From assembly GCA_964648985.1 (NCBI GenBank), contig CAZYMS010000004.1:13246-77245 (forward strand): 64,000 bases of DNA. Reading direction: 5' to 3'. Each line of letters opens with the position of its first letter. Position 1 is the first letter of the stretch. The notes below the pieces were generated by a model. The model saw only the letters and a list, made by a program, of their open reading frames with translations. It had not been told where the DNA came from and searched no databases. Shown here piece after piece: positions 47,641-55,782 of the stretch. The translations under genes were made by a program, and so were the position numbers. The DNA is from JAEUSE01 sp964648985 (GTDB lineage Bacteria; Patescibacteriota; Doudnabacteria; UBA920).

Positions 47641-49367
47641 GAAAGAAGCCGTCAGGACCAAACCTTTTTAGCTTGCTTGGGCCGTATAGAGGCTTTATAG
47701 CGCTGCTGATTGTGCTGGCGCTCGCAAGTAACGGGCTTACCTTGTGGCTGCCAAAGATTATTGCTCACGGCATAGATGCCTTTCTCCGAAGTGGTCTCTC
47801 TTCGCATGCTATTATATGGGAATTTGGCATAGCAGGTGCCCTCATCTTTATTTTTACGTATCTTCAAAACGTAGTGCAGGTTTATGCGTCTGAAAAGGTG
47901 GCGCGTGACCTTCGTCATAAACTTTCTGAAAAGATTTCTAACCGGACCTATGCGTTTGTTCAAAAAGTCACTCCAGACAAACTCCTCACAAACCTTACCT
48001 CAGATATAGATGCAGTAAAGAACTTTGTGGCCCAGGCAATAGTAAACATTATCTCTTCCATTTTTATTATTATAGGTGCGAGCGTGTTATTGCTATCTAT
48101 TAACTGGAGGCTTGGCCTTGCGGTGCTCGCTATTGTACCTATTATTGGCGGTACATTTTTCTTTGTCTTGACTCGCGTCAGGGCACTCTTTCTTAAAACC
48201 CGCGAAATAGTAGACTGGCTGAACAAAGTTATAAACGAAAGCATACTTGGCGCGGGTCTTATCCGCGTACTTAATTCGCACGAGTCAGAATATGGGAAGT
48301 TTGTAGCAGCGAACACCAGCGCCCGTGATTTAGGCCTGCAAATTCTTCGCTTGTTCGCGAGTATGGTGCCAATTATTACGTTTGTCGCCAATCTTGCAGC
48401 GCTTATTATACTTGCGCTTGGTGGTCACTTTGTTATTGGCGGTAGTATGACGCTGGGAGAATTTGCCGCCTTCAATAGCTACATGTTTATACTTATATTT
48501 CCTATTTTCATAATAGGATTTATGAGCAATATTATTGCTCAGGCACAGGCAAGTTATGGTAGAGTTGCTGAAGTCTTGAATACTCCAGATAGCGAGCAGG
48601 GCGGATCAGTGACAGAGCAGCTTACTGGGGAAATTGGAGTGAAAGATGTAACGCTCATGTTCGGTGAGAAGCCTGCGCTCAAAAATGTGAATATACATAT
48701 ACAGCCAGGTACTAAAACAGCCATTATTGGACCTACTGCTGCGGGCAAGACCCAATTGCTGAACTTGCTTATTGGCCTTACTGAGCCTACGAGCGGAAGT
48801 GTAGAGTACAATGGTAAAAATATTCGCGACTTTAACCAGGAAATTCTCTACAAACAAGTCGGACTGGTATTTCAGGACAGCATCGTTTTCAACATGTCTC
48901 TCAGAGAAAATATTGCATTCAATACTGAGGTAACAGAGGAGAGTATGCAGAAAGCTATAGACACAGCAGAGCTTGCAGATTTTATCGCAGGCTTACCCGA
49001 TGGCCTTAACACTATGGTATCTGAACGCGGTCTGAGTTTGTCGGGCGGACAAAAACAACGCATTATGCTCGCGCGAAGTCTTGCTATACATCCTAAAATA
49101 TTGTTGCTCGATGACTTTACTGCGCGGGTAGATGCAAAGACAGAGCGCAAGATACTTGCTAATGTGTCTCAGAACTACCCAGGCCTTACTTTGCTTTCGG
49201 TAACCCAGAAAATAGCAGCGGTAGAGCACTATGACCAAATTATTGTGCTTATGGAAGGCGAGGTAATTGCCAGTGGTACGCATGAAGAACTTATGCATAC
49301 ATCACCTGAGTACGTACAAATTTATAATTCACAACAGAGCACCAGCACCTATGAATTACAGTCTTAA
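47616..49367 (+). CDS. ABC exporter half-transporter A (MDR type)
   Basis: 583 aa: six-TM exporter domain (~20-310) and NBD (~340-570). NBD motifs: Walker A GPTAAGKT, Q-loop VFQD, signature LSGGQKQRIMLARSL, Walker B ILLLDDFTARVD. The usual catalytic Glu after Walker B is Asp (LLDDF), so this subunit probably contributes a degenerate ATP site. It overlaps the MarR gene in front and the second half-transporter behind (17 nt), a stable arrangement for a heterodimer. Substrate probably hydrophobic or toxic compounds; not determinable. Confidence 0.92.
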   Translation: MDKKPEQVGKKPSGPNLFSLLGPYRGFIALLIVLALASNGLTLWLPKIIAHGIDAFLRSGLSSHAIIWEFGIAGALIFIFTYLQNVVQVYASEKVARDLRHKLSEKISNRTYAFVQKVTPDKLLTNLTSDIDAVKNFVAQAIVNIISSIFIIIGASVLLLSINWRLGLAVLAIVPIIGGTFFFVLTRVRALFLKTREIVDWLNKVINESILGAGLIRVLNSHESEYGKFVAANTSARDLGLQILRLFASMVPIITFVANLAALIILALGGHFVIGGSMTLGEFAAFNSYMFILIFPIFIIGFMSNIIAQAQASYGRVAEVLNTPDSEQGGSVTEQLTGEIGVKDVTLMFGEKPALKNVNIHIQPGTKTAIIGPTAAGKTQLLNLLIGLTEPTSGSVEYNGKNIRDFNQEILYKQVGLVFQDSIVFNMSLRENIAFNTEVTEESMQKAIDTAELADFIAGLPDGLNTMVSERGLSLSGGQKQRIMLARSLAIHPKILLLDDFTARVDAKTERKILANVSQNYPGLTLLSVTQKIAAVEHYDQIIVLMEGEVIASGTHEELMHTSPEYVQIYNSQQSTSTYELQS

Positions 49368-51117
49368 TACATCCAAAGACCAGCAAGGCAAGTCCTCTGC
49401 ACTGGCTGCTGCAAAAAAACTCTGGCCACTGCTTGCTACGGAAAAAGAAATTATTACAGCTGCCCTTATTGCAGTCATATTGAACTCACTGGTAAACTTG
49501 TTCGCGCCACGTCTTATAGCGCATGTGGTAGATACGTTTTTGCCAATTAAAGATTACCACCATGTGTTGGTATACAGCGGCATCATACTTGCTATGTATA
49601 CCTTTGGCCTGGTCACCAGCTATGCCCAAACACGGCTCATGGGCGGGGTAGGGCAGCGCGTGCTCTATCGTTTACGCAACTTAGTTTTTACCAAACTGCA
49701 GGAATTGCCAGTTGGATTTTTTAGTGCGAACAAAGCAGGCGATCTTATATCCCGTATAAATAATGATACTGATAAGATAAATCAGTTCTTCTCCCAATCT
49801 TTGGTTCAATTTATGGGTAGTGTATTCCTTATGATAGGGGCCGCTATATTCTTGCTTTCCATTCACTTTGCACTTGGCGGCGCTGCTTTACTTCCTGCAG
49901 TTGCATTGCTTATATTTACCCAGCTTATTTCCGGATGGGTCAAGCGCCGTAACCTTTCCAGTATGCAGAGTCTGGGTGGTATGAGTGCTGAAATTCAGGA
50001 GAGCCTTAATAATTTTAAAGTAATAATTGCGTTTAATCGCCGAGATTATTTCCGTAAGCGTTTTCAGGAAGTAAATGAGCAAAATTATACGGCATCTATT
50101 GGTTCTGGGCTTGCAAACAATACGCTGGTGCCGGTATACGGTCTTGCTTCAAATTTAGGTCAGCTCATTGTTTTGAGTTACGGTATATATCTTATTTCCA
50201 CCGGTAGCTTCACCATAGGTTTGCTTATTAGTTTTCTTTCGTATGCAAATAACTTCTACAATCCACTTCGTCAGCTGGCTGCTTTGTGGGCAAGTTTTCA
50301 GCAAGCCATGGCAAGTTGGGACCGTGTTCATGAAATACTTTCTCTGGAGACAAATCTGGTCACAATACCAACACAAGGTGAAGGGTCAAGATCCAATGCG
50401 CTGCTCGAGTTTCACAATGTACATTTTAAGTATGTAGATGACGGAGCAGAAATACTTCACGGTATAAATCTAAAACTTGAGCAGGGTAAAACCTATGCCT
50501 TGGTTGGTCCTACGGGCGGGGGAAAAACTACTACTGCGTCGCTCATGGCTCGGCTCTATGATCCAACCGAAGGTAGTGTGCTGCTGGGCGGTCAAGATAT
50601 TCGCAGTTTTAGCGCAGAAGAGCGGACAAAAAAGATTGGATTTATTTTGCAAGATCCTATACTTTTTACGGGTACTGTCCGCGAGAATTTAGCTTACGGC
50701 AATGTTGAGTATAAAGACCTAACCAGTGAACAGTTGGAAAAAGTGATTAATGATGCAGGACTCGGGAGCTTGCTTGCGCGGTTCGACGAAGGTTTGGAAA
50801 CAAAGATAACTGCAACAGGCGATTCCATTAGTCTTGGTCAAAAGCAGCTTATAGCGTTCATGCGTGCAGTGCTCCGTAAACCCGAACTGCTTATACTTGA
50901 TGAAGCTACAGCTAACATAGATACCGTTACGGAAGGATTGCTTCAGCAGGTACTTGATAAACTACCGCAGTCTACTACTCGCGTTATTATTGCGCACCGC
51001 TTGAACACCATAGCCAACGCAGATGAAATATTCTTCGTGAATTCCGGATCGCTCACCCCTGCCGGTTCCATGGAGCACGCAGTGGATATGCTGCTACACG
51101 GAAAACGTGAGAGCTAA
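49351..51117 (+). CDS. ABC exporter half-transporter B (MDR type)
   Basis: 588 aa from ATG 49351 (MNYSLNTS), which overlaps the previous stop by 17 nt; a longer frame from 49267 lies wholly within gene A and is rejected. TM domain ~40-330, NBD ~360-585. Walker A GPTGGGKTT, signature SISLGQKQLIAFMRA (SLGQ instead of SGGQ), Walker B LLILDEATANID with intact catalytic Glu, and H-loop IIAHRLNTI. Together with subunit A it would make a heterodimeric exporter with one consensus and one degenerate site. Confidence 0.92.
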   Translation: MNYSLNTSKDQQGKSSALAAAKKLWPLLATEKEIITAALIAVILNSLVNLFAPRLIAHVVDTFLPIKDYHHVLVYSGIILAMYTFGLVTSYAQTRLMGGVGQRVLYRLRNLVFTKLQELPVGFFSANKAGDLISRINNDTDKINQFFSQSLVQFMGSVFLMIGAAIFLLSIHFALGGAALLPAVALLIFTQLISGWVKRRNLSSMQSLGGMSAEIQESLNNFKVIIAFNRRDYFRKRFQEVNEQNYTASIGSGLANNTLVPVYGLASNLGQLIVLSYGIYLISTGSFTIGLLISFLSYANNFYNPLRQLAALWASFQQAMASWDRVHEILSLETNLVTIPTQGEGSRSNALLEFHNVHFKYVDDGAEILHGINLKLEQGKTYALVGPTGGGKTTTASLMARLYDPTEGSVLLGGQDIRSFSAEERTKKIGFILQDPILFTGTVRENLAYGNVEYKDLTSEQLEKVINDAGLGSLLARFDEGLETKITATGDSISLGQKQLIAFMRAVLRKPELLILDEATANIDTVTEGLLQQVLDKLPQSTTRVIIAHRLNTIANADEIFFVNSGSLTPAGSMEHAVDMLLHGKRES

Positions 51118-51132
51118 ATTAGCTGCAATTTT

Positions 51133-51169
51133 AAAAGGGTGGCCCTTTACTCCAAAGGGTCACCCTTTT
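51133..51169 (+). terminator. Intrinsic terminator, GGGTNACCC type
   Basis: AAAAGGGTGGCCCTTT and AAAGGGTCACCCTTTT face each other; both halves are themselves palindromic. Ends the ABC operon. Confidence 0.8.
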
Positions 51170-51206
51170 GCTTCTAACTTTGGTGGCATATGCTATAGTA
51201 AAAACA

Positions 51207-51539
51207 ATGAACATGACCAAGAAAATTTTGATTGGAATAGGTGTTGCGCTTCTTTGCGTGGTTTTGCTTATGGCAGGCTTTAGAACATATTTGTCATGGA
51301 CCCATCAGTACTTTCGCGGTACGCTCACAAAGCAAGGGGAACATGCGTATACACTTCATACTGCCACCGGTCCATTACCTGTGCATGTTAGTGGTAGAAC
51401 GCGGATTCGCGCAGGAAGGCATGCTGTTGCTCTGGTAGTTCGGCAAGGGGAGTCTGCCGTTGTAGTTGGCAAAGTAAATGAAAATGGATTACTGGAGGCA
51501 CGTTTTATTCGGTTTGTAAAAACAAGATACGGTCGGTGA
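51207..51539 (+). CDS. Small anchored extracytoplasmic protein
   Basis: 110 aa from ATG 51207; the longer frame starts inside the preceding terminator. The extended -10 TGCTATAGT ends 7 nt before this ATG. An N-terminal TM anchor (ILIGIGVALLCVVLLMAGF) is followed by a small beta domain (YFRGTLTKQGEHAYTLHTATGPLPVHVSGRTRIRAG..AVALVVRQGESAVVVGKVNENGLLEARFIRFV), reminiscent of DUF5666-like OB barrels but not assigned. Role unknown. Confidence 0.65.
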   Translation: MNMTKKILIGIGVALLCVVLLMAGFRTYLSWTHQYFRGTLTKQGEHAYTLHTATGPLPVHVSGRTRIRAGRHAVALVVRQGESAVVVGKVNENGLLEARFIRFVKTRYGR

Positions 51540-51603
51540 TTAATAAAATTATTAGGAAACTATGGCCTTAGAGCATTGCATGAGCGGGGAACTCAATTGA
51601 TTA

Positions 51604-51975
51604 ATGAGTATGTTAGCTGTAGCTTCAGAATTTAGATTTATTCTTTATCCAAAAGATTTTTACCGTGTTAGGAAATTTTACGAGGAGACTTTAGGGTATT
51701 CTATTGTAACCGAGTGGGATGACGGAGCAGAAAGTAGTGGGGTCATGTTTAATACGGGCGCCGCAACGCTTGAGCTACTATCCCCTAAGCCTGATTATAT
51801 TCCGGTACAAGGTGTAACTATTGCTCTACAGATAAATAATGTTATGGCGTTGTGGGAAGAGCTAAAAGACCAAGTAACTGTGGTATTTGATCCTAGACAC
51901 AACGAATGGGGCGACACCTCATTTGGGATTAGTGATCCAGAAGGTTTGCATATAACTTTCTTTAAAAACGATTAG
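51604..51975 (+). CDS. VOC family protein (glyoxalase/bleomycin-resistance fold)
   Basis: 123 aa, single VOC unit: FRFILYPKDFYRVRKFYEETLGYSIVTEWDDG, GVMFNTGAATLELLSP, VTIALQINNVMALWEELKDQ, GDTSFGISDPEGLHITFFK. The terminal Asp/Glu-Gly-x-x-(I/L) segment with E in the DPEG motif is the usual metal-ligand strand. The substrate is unknown. It stands alone between two unknown genes. Confidence 0.85.
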   Translation: MSMLAVASEFRFILYPKDFYRVRKFYEETLGYSIVTEWDDGAESSGVMFNTGAATLELLSPKPDYIPVQGVTIALQINNVMALWEELKDQVTVVFDPRHNEWGDTSFGISDPEGLHITFFKND

Positions 51976-52108
51976 GCATTAAAATTGCACCATCTAAGAA
52001 TAGAGATACTGTCTTGCATTATATATGTTACATTCATTATTATATTTTAGTTGCGGTACTCTCTTGCTGGGATGTTCATAAATAGTATTTTGATTAAATT
52101 TGATTCGC

Positions 52109-53299
52109 ATGTCGGAAAATAGTTTTCATAAGGAACAATTTGTTAGTAATAGGGATGAAATAGAAACGAGCGAAGTTAATCTTAGCGCTGAGTTAGTAGA
52201 GGCTCAGAATAATGAGCAAGAGCTGGCTAAGGAGGATGGCAAGTTTTTTTATAAGCTCTCTGCAGTTAGAAATAAATTTAAAAAGATGGGTCCATGGCTC
52301 GCACTGATGGGCGCATCTTTGTTTGCGGCAGAACGCGTGGAAATTATCAATACTGGTTCATACGAGAACAAGAATAGGGCGCAAGCTGAAATGATAGACC
52401 ATGGTATTACAACTGAGCAACAACGCGTATATAAAAAAGGGTTAAGCGAGCTTGCCTATCAGGCAATTGATCCTGTCGGGTATCCTGAGAATGGCAAGGA
52501 GCGCGCAGAAAGATGGCAACAAGCTTCTGAAAACCTGGCGCATTTGAATGAAACTAACTTGAGGTACTCCACCAAAGATGCTCAGTTTAGTAATTACGCA
52601 TCAAAAGAGGATGCGTGGAGGTTGTATTTGGGTTTGCCTGAGAGATTCCACACATTTGGAATATCAGATTATAGGCCAAATAACAGCAAAGAAAATATTT
52701 ATTATTATAAAATAAATAATTTTCCTGAGGTTCTATCACGCCTTTTCGAGCAATATAGAAATGAACCGAGCAACGAATCCGTCCGTGGTATATTTATTAC
52801 TAACTTAAAAGCGTCCGATGAACGCGGTGACCATACATGGAATGAGGCGGTAGATAAATCGCCTGCCAATGAGTTTCATGCGACAAATTGGCAAACCCCT
52901 TTATACGGTTGGGCGCTTTCTCGTTTTGAAGCTGACCTCGCCGAGTCGGATAAAGTTATTTTGGCTTTTGCCAATAAGAGGGCAGGCTTGGATTTGAGCC
53001 GTGTCGATTCTGTTCTTTGCTTAGACTCGGGAGAGTTAAATTTACTGGGGACTTTTACTATGAGCATTGGCAGAGATGAGAAGGGCTACTATATAAGCTA
53101 TTTTGATTTATGGGACCTAAAAAACAACCCTAGAGAAAACAAGTTGGTTGGGATTGGAGGTGCTTTGCCAATATATGATCGAATATATATGACATACAAT
53201 ACAAAGGAAAAGAAGATTGAGTTTCTCGATTATCCAAACGCGCTTCAAAATTATCAGAAACCGCTAAAACTAACTGAGGAAGATTTTGAAATTAATTAA
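52109..53299 (+). CDS. Hypothetical protein
   Basis: 396 aa from ATG 52109 (MSENSFHKEQ); an in-frame TTG three codons earlier is less likely. A polar N-terminal ~60 residues (acidic, QNNEQELAKEDG) precede a short hydrophobic stretch (MGPWLALMGASLFAAERV), possibly one TM, and a globular remainder (for example ERFHTFGISDYRPNN, VDSVLCLDSGELNLLGTFTMSIGRDEKGYYISYFDLWDL, RIYMTYNTKEKKIEFLDYP). No family recognised. The layout with cytosolic tail, TM and extracellular domain is an inference. A terminator follows. Confidence 0.65.
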   Translation: MSENSFHKEQFVSNRDEIETSEVNLSAELVEAQNNEQELAKEDGKFFYKLSAVRNKFKKMGPWLALMGASLFAAERVEIINTGSYENKNRAQAEMIDHGITTEQQRVYKKGLSELAYQAIDPVGYPENGKERAERWQQASENLAHLNETNLRYSTKDAQFSNYASKEDAWRLYLGLPERFHTFGISDYRPNNSKENIYYYKINNFPEVLSRLFEQYRNEPSNESVRGIFITNLKASDERGDHTWNEAVDKSPANEFHATNWQTPLYGWALSRFEADLAESDKVILAFANKRAGLDLSRVDSVLCLDSGELNLLGTFTMSIGRDEKGYYISYFDLWDLKNNPRENKLVGIGGALPIYDRIYMTYNTKEKKIEFLDYPNALQNYQKPLKLTEEDFEIN

Positions 53300-53317
53300 A
53301 GTATAAGAATGCGCAAT

Positions 53318-53356
53318 AATACATATGCCAGTAATCTGCAGCGTATGTATTTTTTT
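53318..53356 (+). terminator. Intrinsic terminator
   Basis: AATACATATGC pairs with GCGTATGTATT (one G-U) around a 12-nt loop, then a run of T. It ends directly before the promoter-like TATAGT of the lipoprotein gene. Confidence 0.7.
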
Positions 53357-53361
53357 ATAGT

Positions 53362-53892
53362 ATAAAAAATCATTACTTATTTGTATTTAGTGCGGTGGTG
53401 CTGCTTGCCGTAGGGTGTAATTCTACTGCGCAGGTAATGCCTCTGCCTACTCCATCTGATCGAAATGCTAACCTTAAACCAGTGAGTGACGTCGCGGTCG
53501 CTGCTGCAGTGCCTGTTGCCGCAGTGCCTCCTGTGAATACTGAGTCAAACAGTAGTATTGGTATACAAACCCAGTCGTCTTTGATTGGGGGTGTTGGACA
53601 GGAATTTGTTGCTGTATTTGTTGCGAGTGGTGGTAGTGAGCCGTATACGTGGCGCGTAGCTAAAGGCTCTTTACTACCCCCCGGTCTCTCCCTAGAGCCA
53701 ATACTCGTCATTCCAGATTGCGCACCTCCTGCTCCGCCAGAAAAACCAAACTGCCGACCGCCGTACAATGATCCTACAAGTATAAAAATAACTGGCACTT
53801 CCACCGAATCAGGCAGTTTTCCTATAACACTATCTACTACTGATAGTTCGAACCATCCCCGCAGTATTTCTGCCCTACTCACTATAAAATAG
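53362..53892 (+). CDS. Putative lipoprotein with non-canonical start
   Basis: From ATA 53362 the frame reads (I/M)KNHYLFVFSAVVLLAVGC, a textbook lipoprotein signal with lipobox LAVGC. The first standard start (GTG 53395) leaves only five residues before that Cys, too short for export. After the Cys a Pro/Ala-rich linker leads to a ~95-residue Ig-like putative domain (QEFVAVFVASGGSEPYTWRVAKGSLLPPGLSLEP..., ITGTSTESGSFPITLSTTDSSNHPRS), the pattern of He_PIG/cadherin-like modules. It is likely a membrane-linked surface lipoprotein if expressed. The ATA start may be a real rare start or a mutated ATG. Confidence 0.6.
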   Translation: MKNHYLFVFSAVVLLAVGCNSTAQVMPLPTPSDRNANLKPVSDVAVAAAVPVAAVPPVNTESNSSIGIQTQSSLIGGVGQEFVAVFVASGGSEPYTWRVAKGSLLPPGLSLEPILVIPDCAPPAPPEKPNCRPPYNDPTSIKITGTSTESGSFPITLSTTDSSNHPRSISALLTIK

Positions 53893-53961
53893 TGCTACAG
53901 AATTATTGGGTATTCCCAGTATGGGGGATGATCCGCACATGCTTTTTGCTTTTTCGTGGGG

Positions 53962-54004
53962 TTGACAAATTTGTTATAGGGCGTATTATGTGTATAAAGT
54001 ACAC
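53962..54004 (+). promoter_or_regulatory. nrtR promoter with GTGTA-N5-TACAC operator
   Basis: TTGACA (53962-53967), 16-nt spacer, TATTAT (53984-53989), then immediately GTGTATAAAGTACAC (53990-54004) covering the transcription start. The ATG of the regulator follows 9 nt later, so the mRNA leader is very short. The architecture is the same as at 55663-55705. Confidence 0.75.
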
Positions 54005-54013
54005 TAATTACTT

Positions 54014-54688
54014 ATGAAATCTATTTCTCAAAAATATACTTTTGCCGTTATTGCCACAGATGTGGTTATTTTTACCATGAAAGACGGTCAGCTGCAGGTG
54101 CTTTTAATTAAAATGAAAAAAAAGCCTTTTGCTGAGTTTTGGGCAGCTCCCGGAGGATTGGTCAACCCGGTAGAGTCTGTTAATCATGCTGCAAGCCGCG
54201 TGCTAGCAGAAAAAACAGGTGTATCGAATGTGTACTTGGAACAACTCTATACATTTGGTGAAGTAGACCGAGATCCGTTTGGGCGCGTAGTCTCGGTGGC
54301 GTATTTTGCGCTTATTCAAAGTCCTCAAGTCCATTTGAAAACTACTTCTGAATATGGAGATATAGCGTGGTTTCCGGTTAAAAAATTGCCAAAGCTTGCC
54401 TACGATCATACTCAAATAATTCGTACTGCAGTTCAGAGGCTTAAGGCGAAGCTGGAATACACAAATATTGTTTATAGCTTGCTACCAAAGGAATTTACTC
54501 TCACAGAGCTCCAGCAGGTGTACCAGGTAATTTTAGATGAAGCTTTGGATAAGCGTAATTTTCGTAAAAAAGTATTATCTCTGGGCCTTCTGAAAAAACT
54601 TCAAAAGAAGCGGCAGGGGACAGCGAGCAGGCCTGCTGAGTTGTATTCTTTTATTTCTACCAAACCTCAAGAAGTTCATCTTATTTAA
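54014..54688 (+). CDS. nrtR: NrtR-type NUDIX transcriptional regulator
   Basis: 224 aa. Residues ~1-145 are a NUDIX fold with the box GGLVNPVESVNHAASRVLAEKTGV; key catalytic residues of RExxEE are changed (RV..EK), so hydrolysis is unlikely. Residues ~150-220 are the NrtR winged-helix domain (TLTELQQVYQVILDEALDKRNFRKKVLSLGLL). NrtR proteins repress NAD biosynthesis genes and sense ADP-ribose or related nucleotides. The downstream genes are nicotinamidase, NadD-like and NAPRT, exactly such targets. Its own promoter carries the same operator type as the cluster promoter at 55663, indicating autoregulation. Confidence 0.9.
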   Translation: MKSISQKYTFAVIATDVVIFTMKDGQLQVLLIKMKKKPFAEFWAAPGGLVNPVESVNHAASRVLAEKTGVSNVYLEQLYTFGEVDRDPFGRVVSVAYFALIQSPQVHLKTTSEYGDIAWFPVKKLPKLAYDHTQIIRTAVQRLKAKLEYTNIVYSLLPKEFTLTELQQVYQVILDEALDKRNFRKKVLSLGLLKKLQKKRQGTASRPAELYSFISTKPQEVHLI

Positions 54689-54719
54689 TATTGTGGTTAT
54701 AAGCCCGCTCTCTTAGTTT

Positions 54720-54819
54720 TATTAGAGGACAAGCTTCTCACCATAACTGGTAGAGAGAAGGAGGAAACTAAATACAGTTTCTTTAGGTTACAATTGCATT
54801 CTCAGAGAAGGAGTGAGAT
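54720..54819 (+). promoter_or_regulatory. Leader of the nicotinamidase gene
   Basis: A short stem GAAACT/AGTTTC (54762-54779) and a strong SD (AAGGAG, 54808) precede ATG 54820. No GTGTA-N5-TACAC site is seen here, so the gene is probably read from the nrtR promoter. Confidence 0.4.
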
Positions 54820-55566
54820 ATGAGTGAGAGAATACTAATTGATCCAGAAGTTGATGCCGCAGTGGGTATTGATTTGCAGAAGACGTTTATGCCTGGTGGC
54901 GGTTTAGCTATTCCTGGTGGAGATGAGATTGTTGAGCTTGCACGAAGATTATTGCTCTTGTTTCGGCTGGAACGCCGATATAACAGCGAAGATGTGCATT
55001 GCAAAGGACACAACTCCTGGGCAAGTTCATATTTAGGCTTCCCCCCGAATTCGCATGCGCTTACCGAAGAAGAAGTCTTGGCTTGGGCAGTGGGTACTGC
55101 ACCTATTGCACCTCATGCAAACTTTACACTGGAAAGCCTACGCGAATATCTTCGTAATCATCCAGAGCACAAACAAATGCTCTGGTCAGACCACGGCGAC
55201 CCAGATAAGGCAGAGACTCAGACACATCCACGCTTGCAGGTGGGTTTTCACTTTACTCAAGTAAAGGGGGATGATCCCAACTGCGACTCATATAGTGCGT
55301 TTCGGGATGCGTTGGGTAGGCCGACTGGTTTTCACCAAATTTTGCAAGGGTGCGGGGTGAAACGTTTATTCATGTTTGGCCTCGCGTTTGACTACTGCGT
55401 AGGATTTAGTGCGCTAGACGCAGTAGAGTTTGGCTTCGAAGTCTATGTGGTAGAAGATGCTACCCGTTCGGTCAATAACCCTCCAGGGTCCCATGAGCGA
55501 ATGCGGAAAAATCTTTTAGCGGCAGGCGTACGGCTTATTACGTCGGACCAACTGATAGCCGATTAG
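54820..55566 (+). CDS. pncA: Nicotinamidase (isochorismatase family)
   Basis: 248 aa. Hydrolyses nicotinamide to nicotinate and ammonia, the first step of deamidating NAD salvage. Catalytic triad: D18 in GIDLQKTFMPGG, K149 in QVKG, nucleophile C193 in LAFDYCVG. The metal site is D-x-H-x3-H in DVHCKGHNSW. FGLAFDYCVGFSALDAVEFGFEVYVVEDATR is the usual cis-peptide and helix region. SD AGGAG 8 nt before ATG. It lies behind nrtR, and its product would feed the NAPRT encoded at 62169. Confidence 0.92.
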   Translation: MSERILIDPEVDAAVGIDLQKTFMPGGGLAIPGGDEIVELARRLLLLFRLERRYNSEDVHCKGHNSWASSYLGFPPNSHALTEEEVLAWAVGTAPIAPHANFTLESLREYLRNHPEHKQMLWSDHGDPDKAETQTHPRLQVGFHFTQVKGDDPNCDSYSAFRDALGRPTGFHQILQGCGVKRLFMFGLAFDYCVGFSALDAVEFGFEVYVVEDATRSVNNPPGSHERMRKNLLAAGVRLITSDQLIAD

Positions 55567-55578
55567 AAACACCTCGGG

Positions 55579-55607
55579 CGGGAACAGACATCTGTTCCCG
55601 TCTTTTT
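55579..55607 (+). terminator. Intrinsic terminator after pncA
   Basis: CGGGAACAGA pairs perfectly with TCTGTTCCCG (2-nt loop, extendable) followed by TCTTTTT. Confidence 0.85.
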
Positions 55608-55662
55608 CGTCTAGGATTGTGCATAACTTTTCTACGCAATGAAATAATTAGTATTTATGGGC

Positions 55663-55705
55663 TTGACAGATATGTATATGAGACTATAATGTGTATATAG
55701 TACAC
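55663..55705 (+). promoter_or_regulatory. Main cluster promoter with NrtR-type operator
   Basis: TTGACA (55663-55668), 16-nt spacer, TATAAT (55685-55690) and directly adjoining operator GTGTATATAGTACAC (55691-55705). A near-consensus promoter whose start site would be blocked by a repressor bound at the operator. Confidence 0.8.
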
Positions 55706-55757
55706 TAAGTTCAATAAGGAATATTTAAAGAAGACCTATTTTTTTACCCTTTACTTA

Positions 55758-55772
55758 GTGTATTGTATACAC
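55758..55772 (+). promoter_or_regulatory. Second operator in the cluster leader
   Basis: AGTGTAT-TGT-ATACACT is a perfect palindrome whose core GTGTATTGTATACAC again fits GTGTA-N5-TACAC. It lies 67 bp, about 6.4 helical turns, downstream of the first operator, so looping or roadblock repression is possible. Confidence 0.65.
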
Positions 55773-55782
55773 TTAAAAACCT

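Noticed and set aside
49267..49350. Upstream extension of ABC subunit B
   Set aside because: Lies wholly in the NBD end of subunit A; ATG 49351 gives the expected short overlap and domain start.
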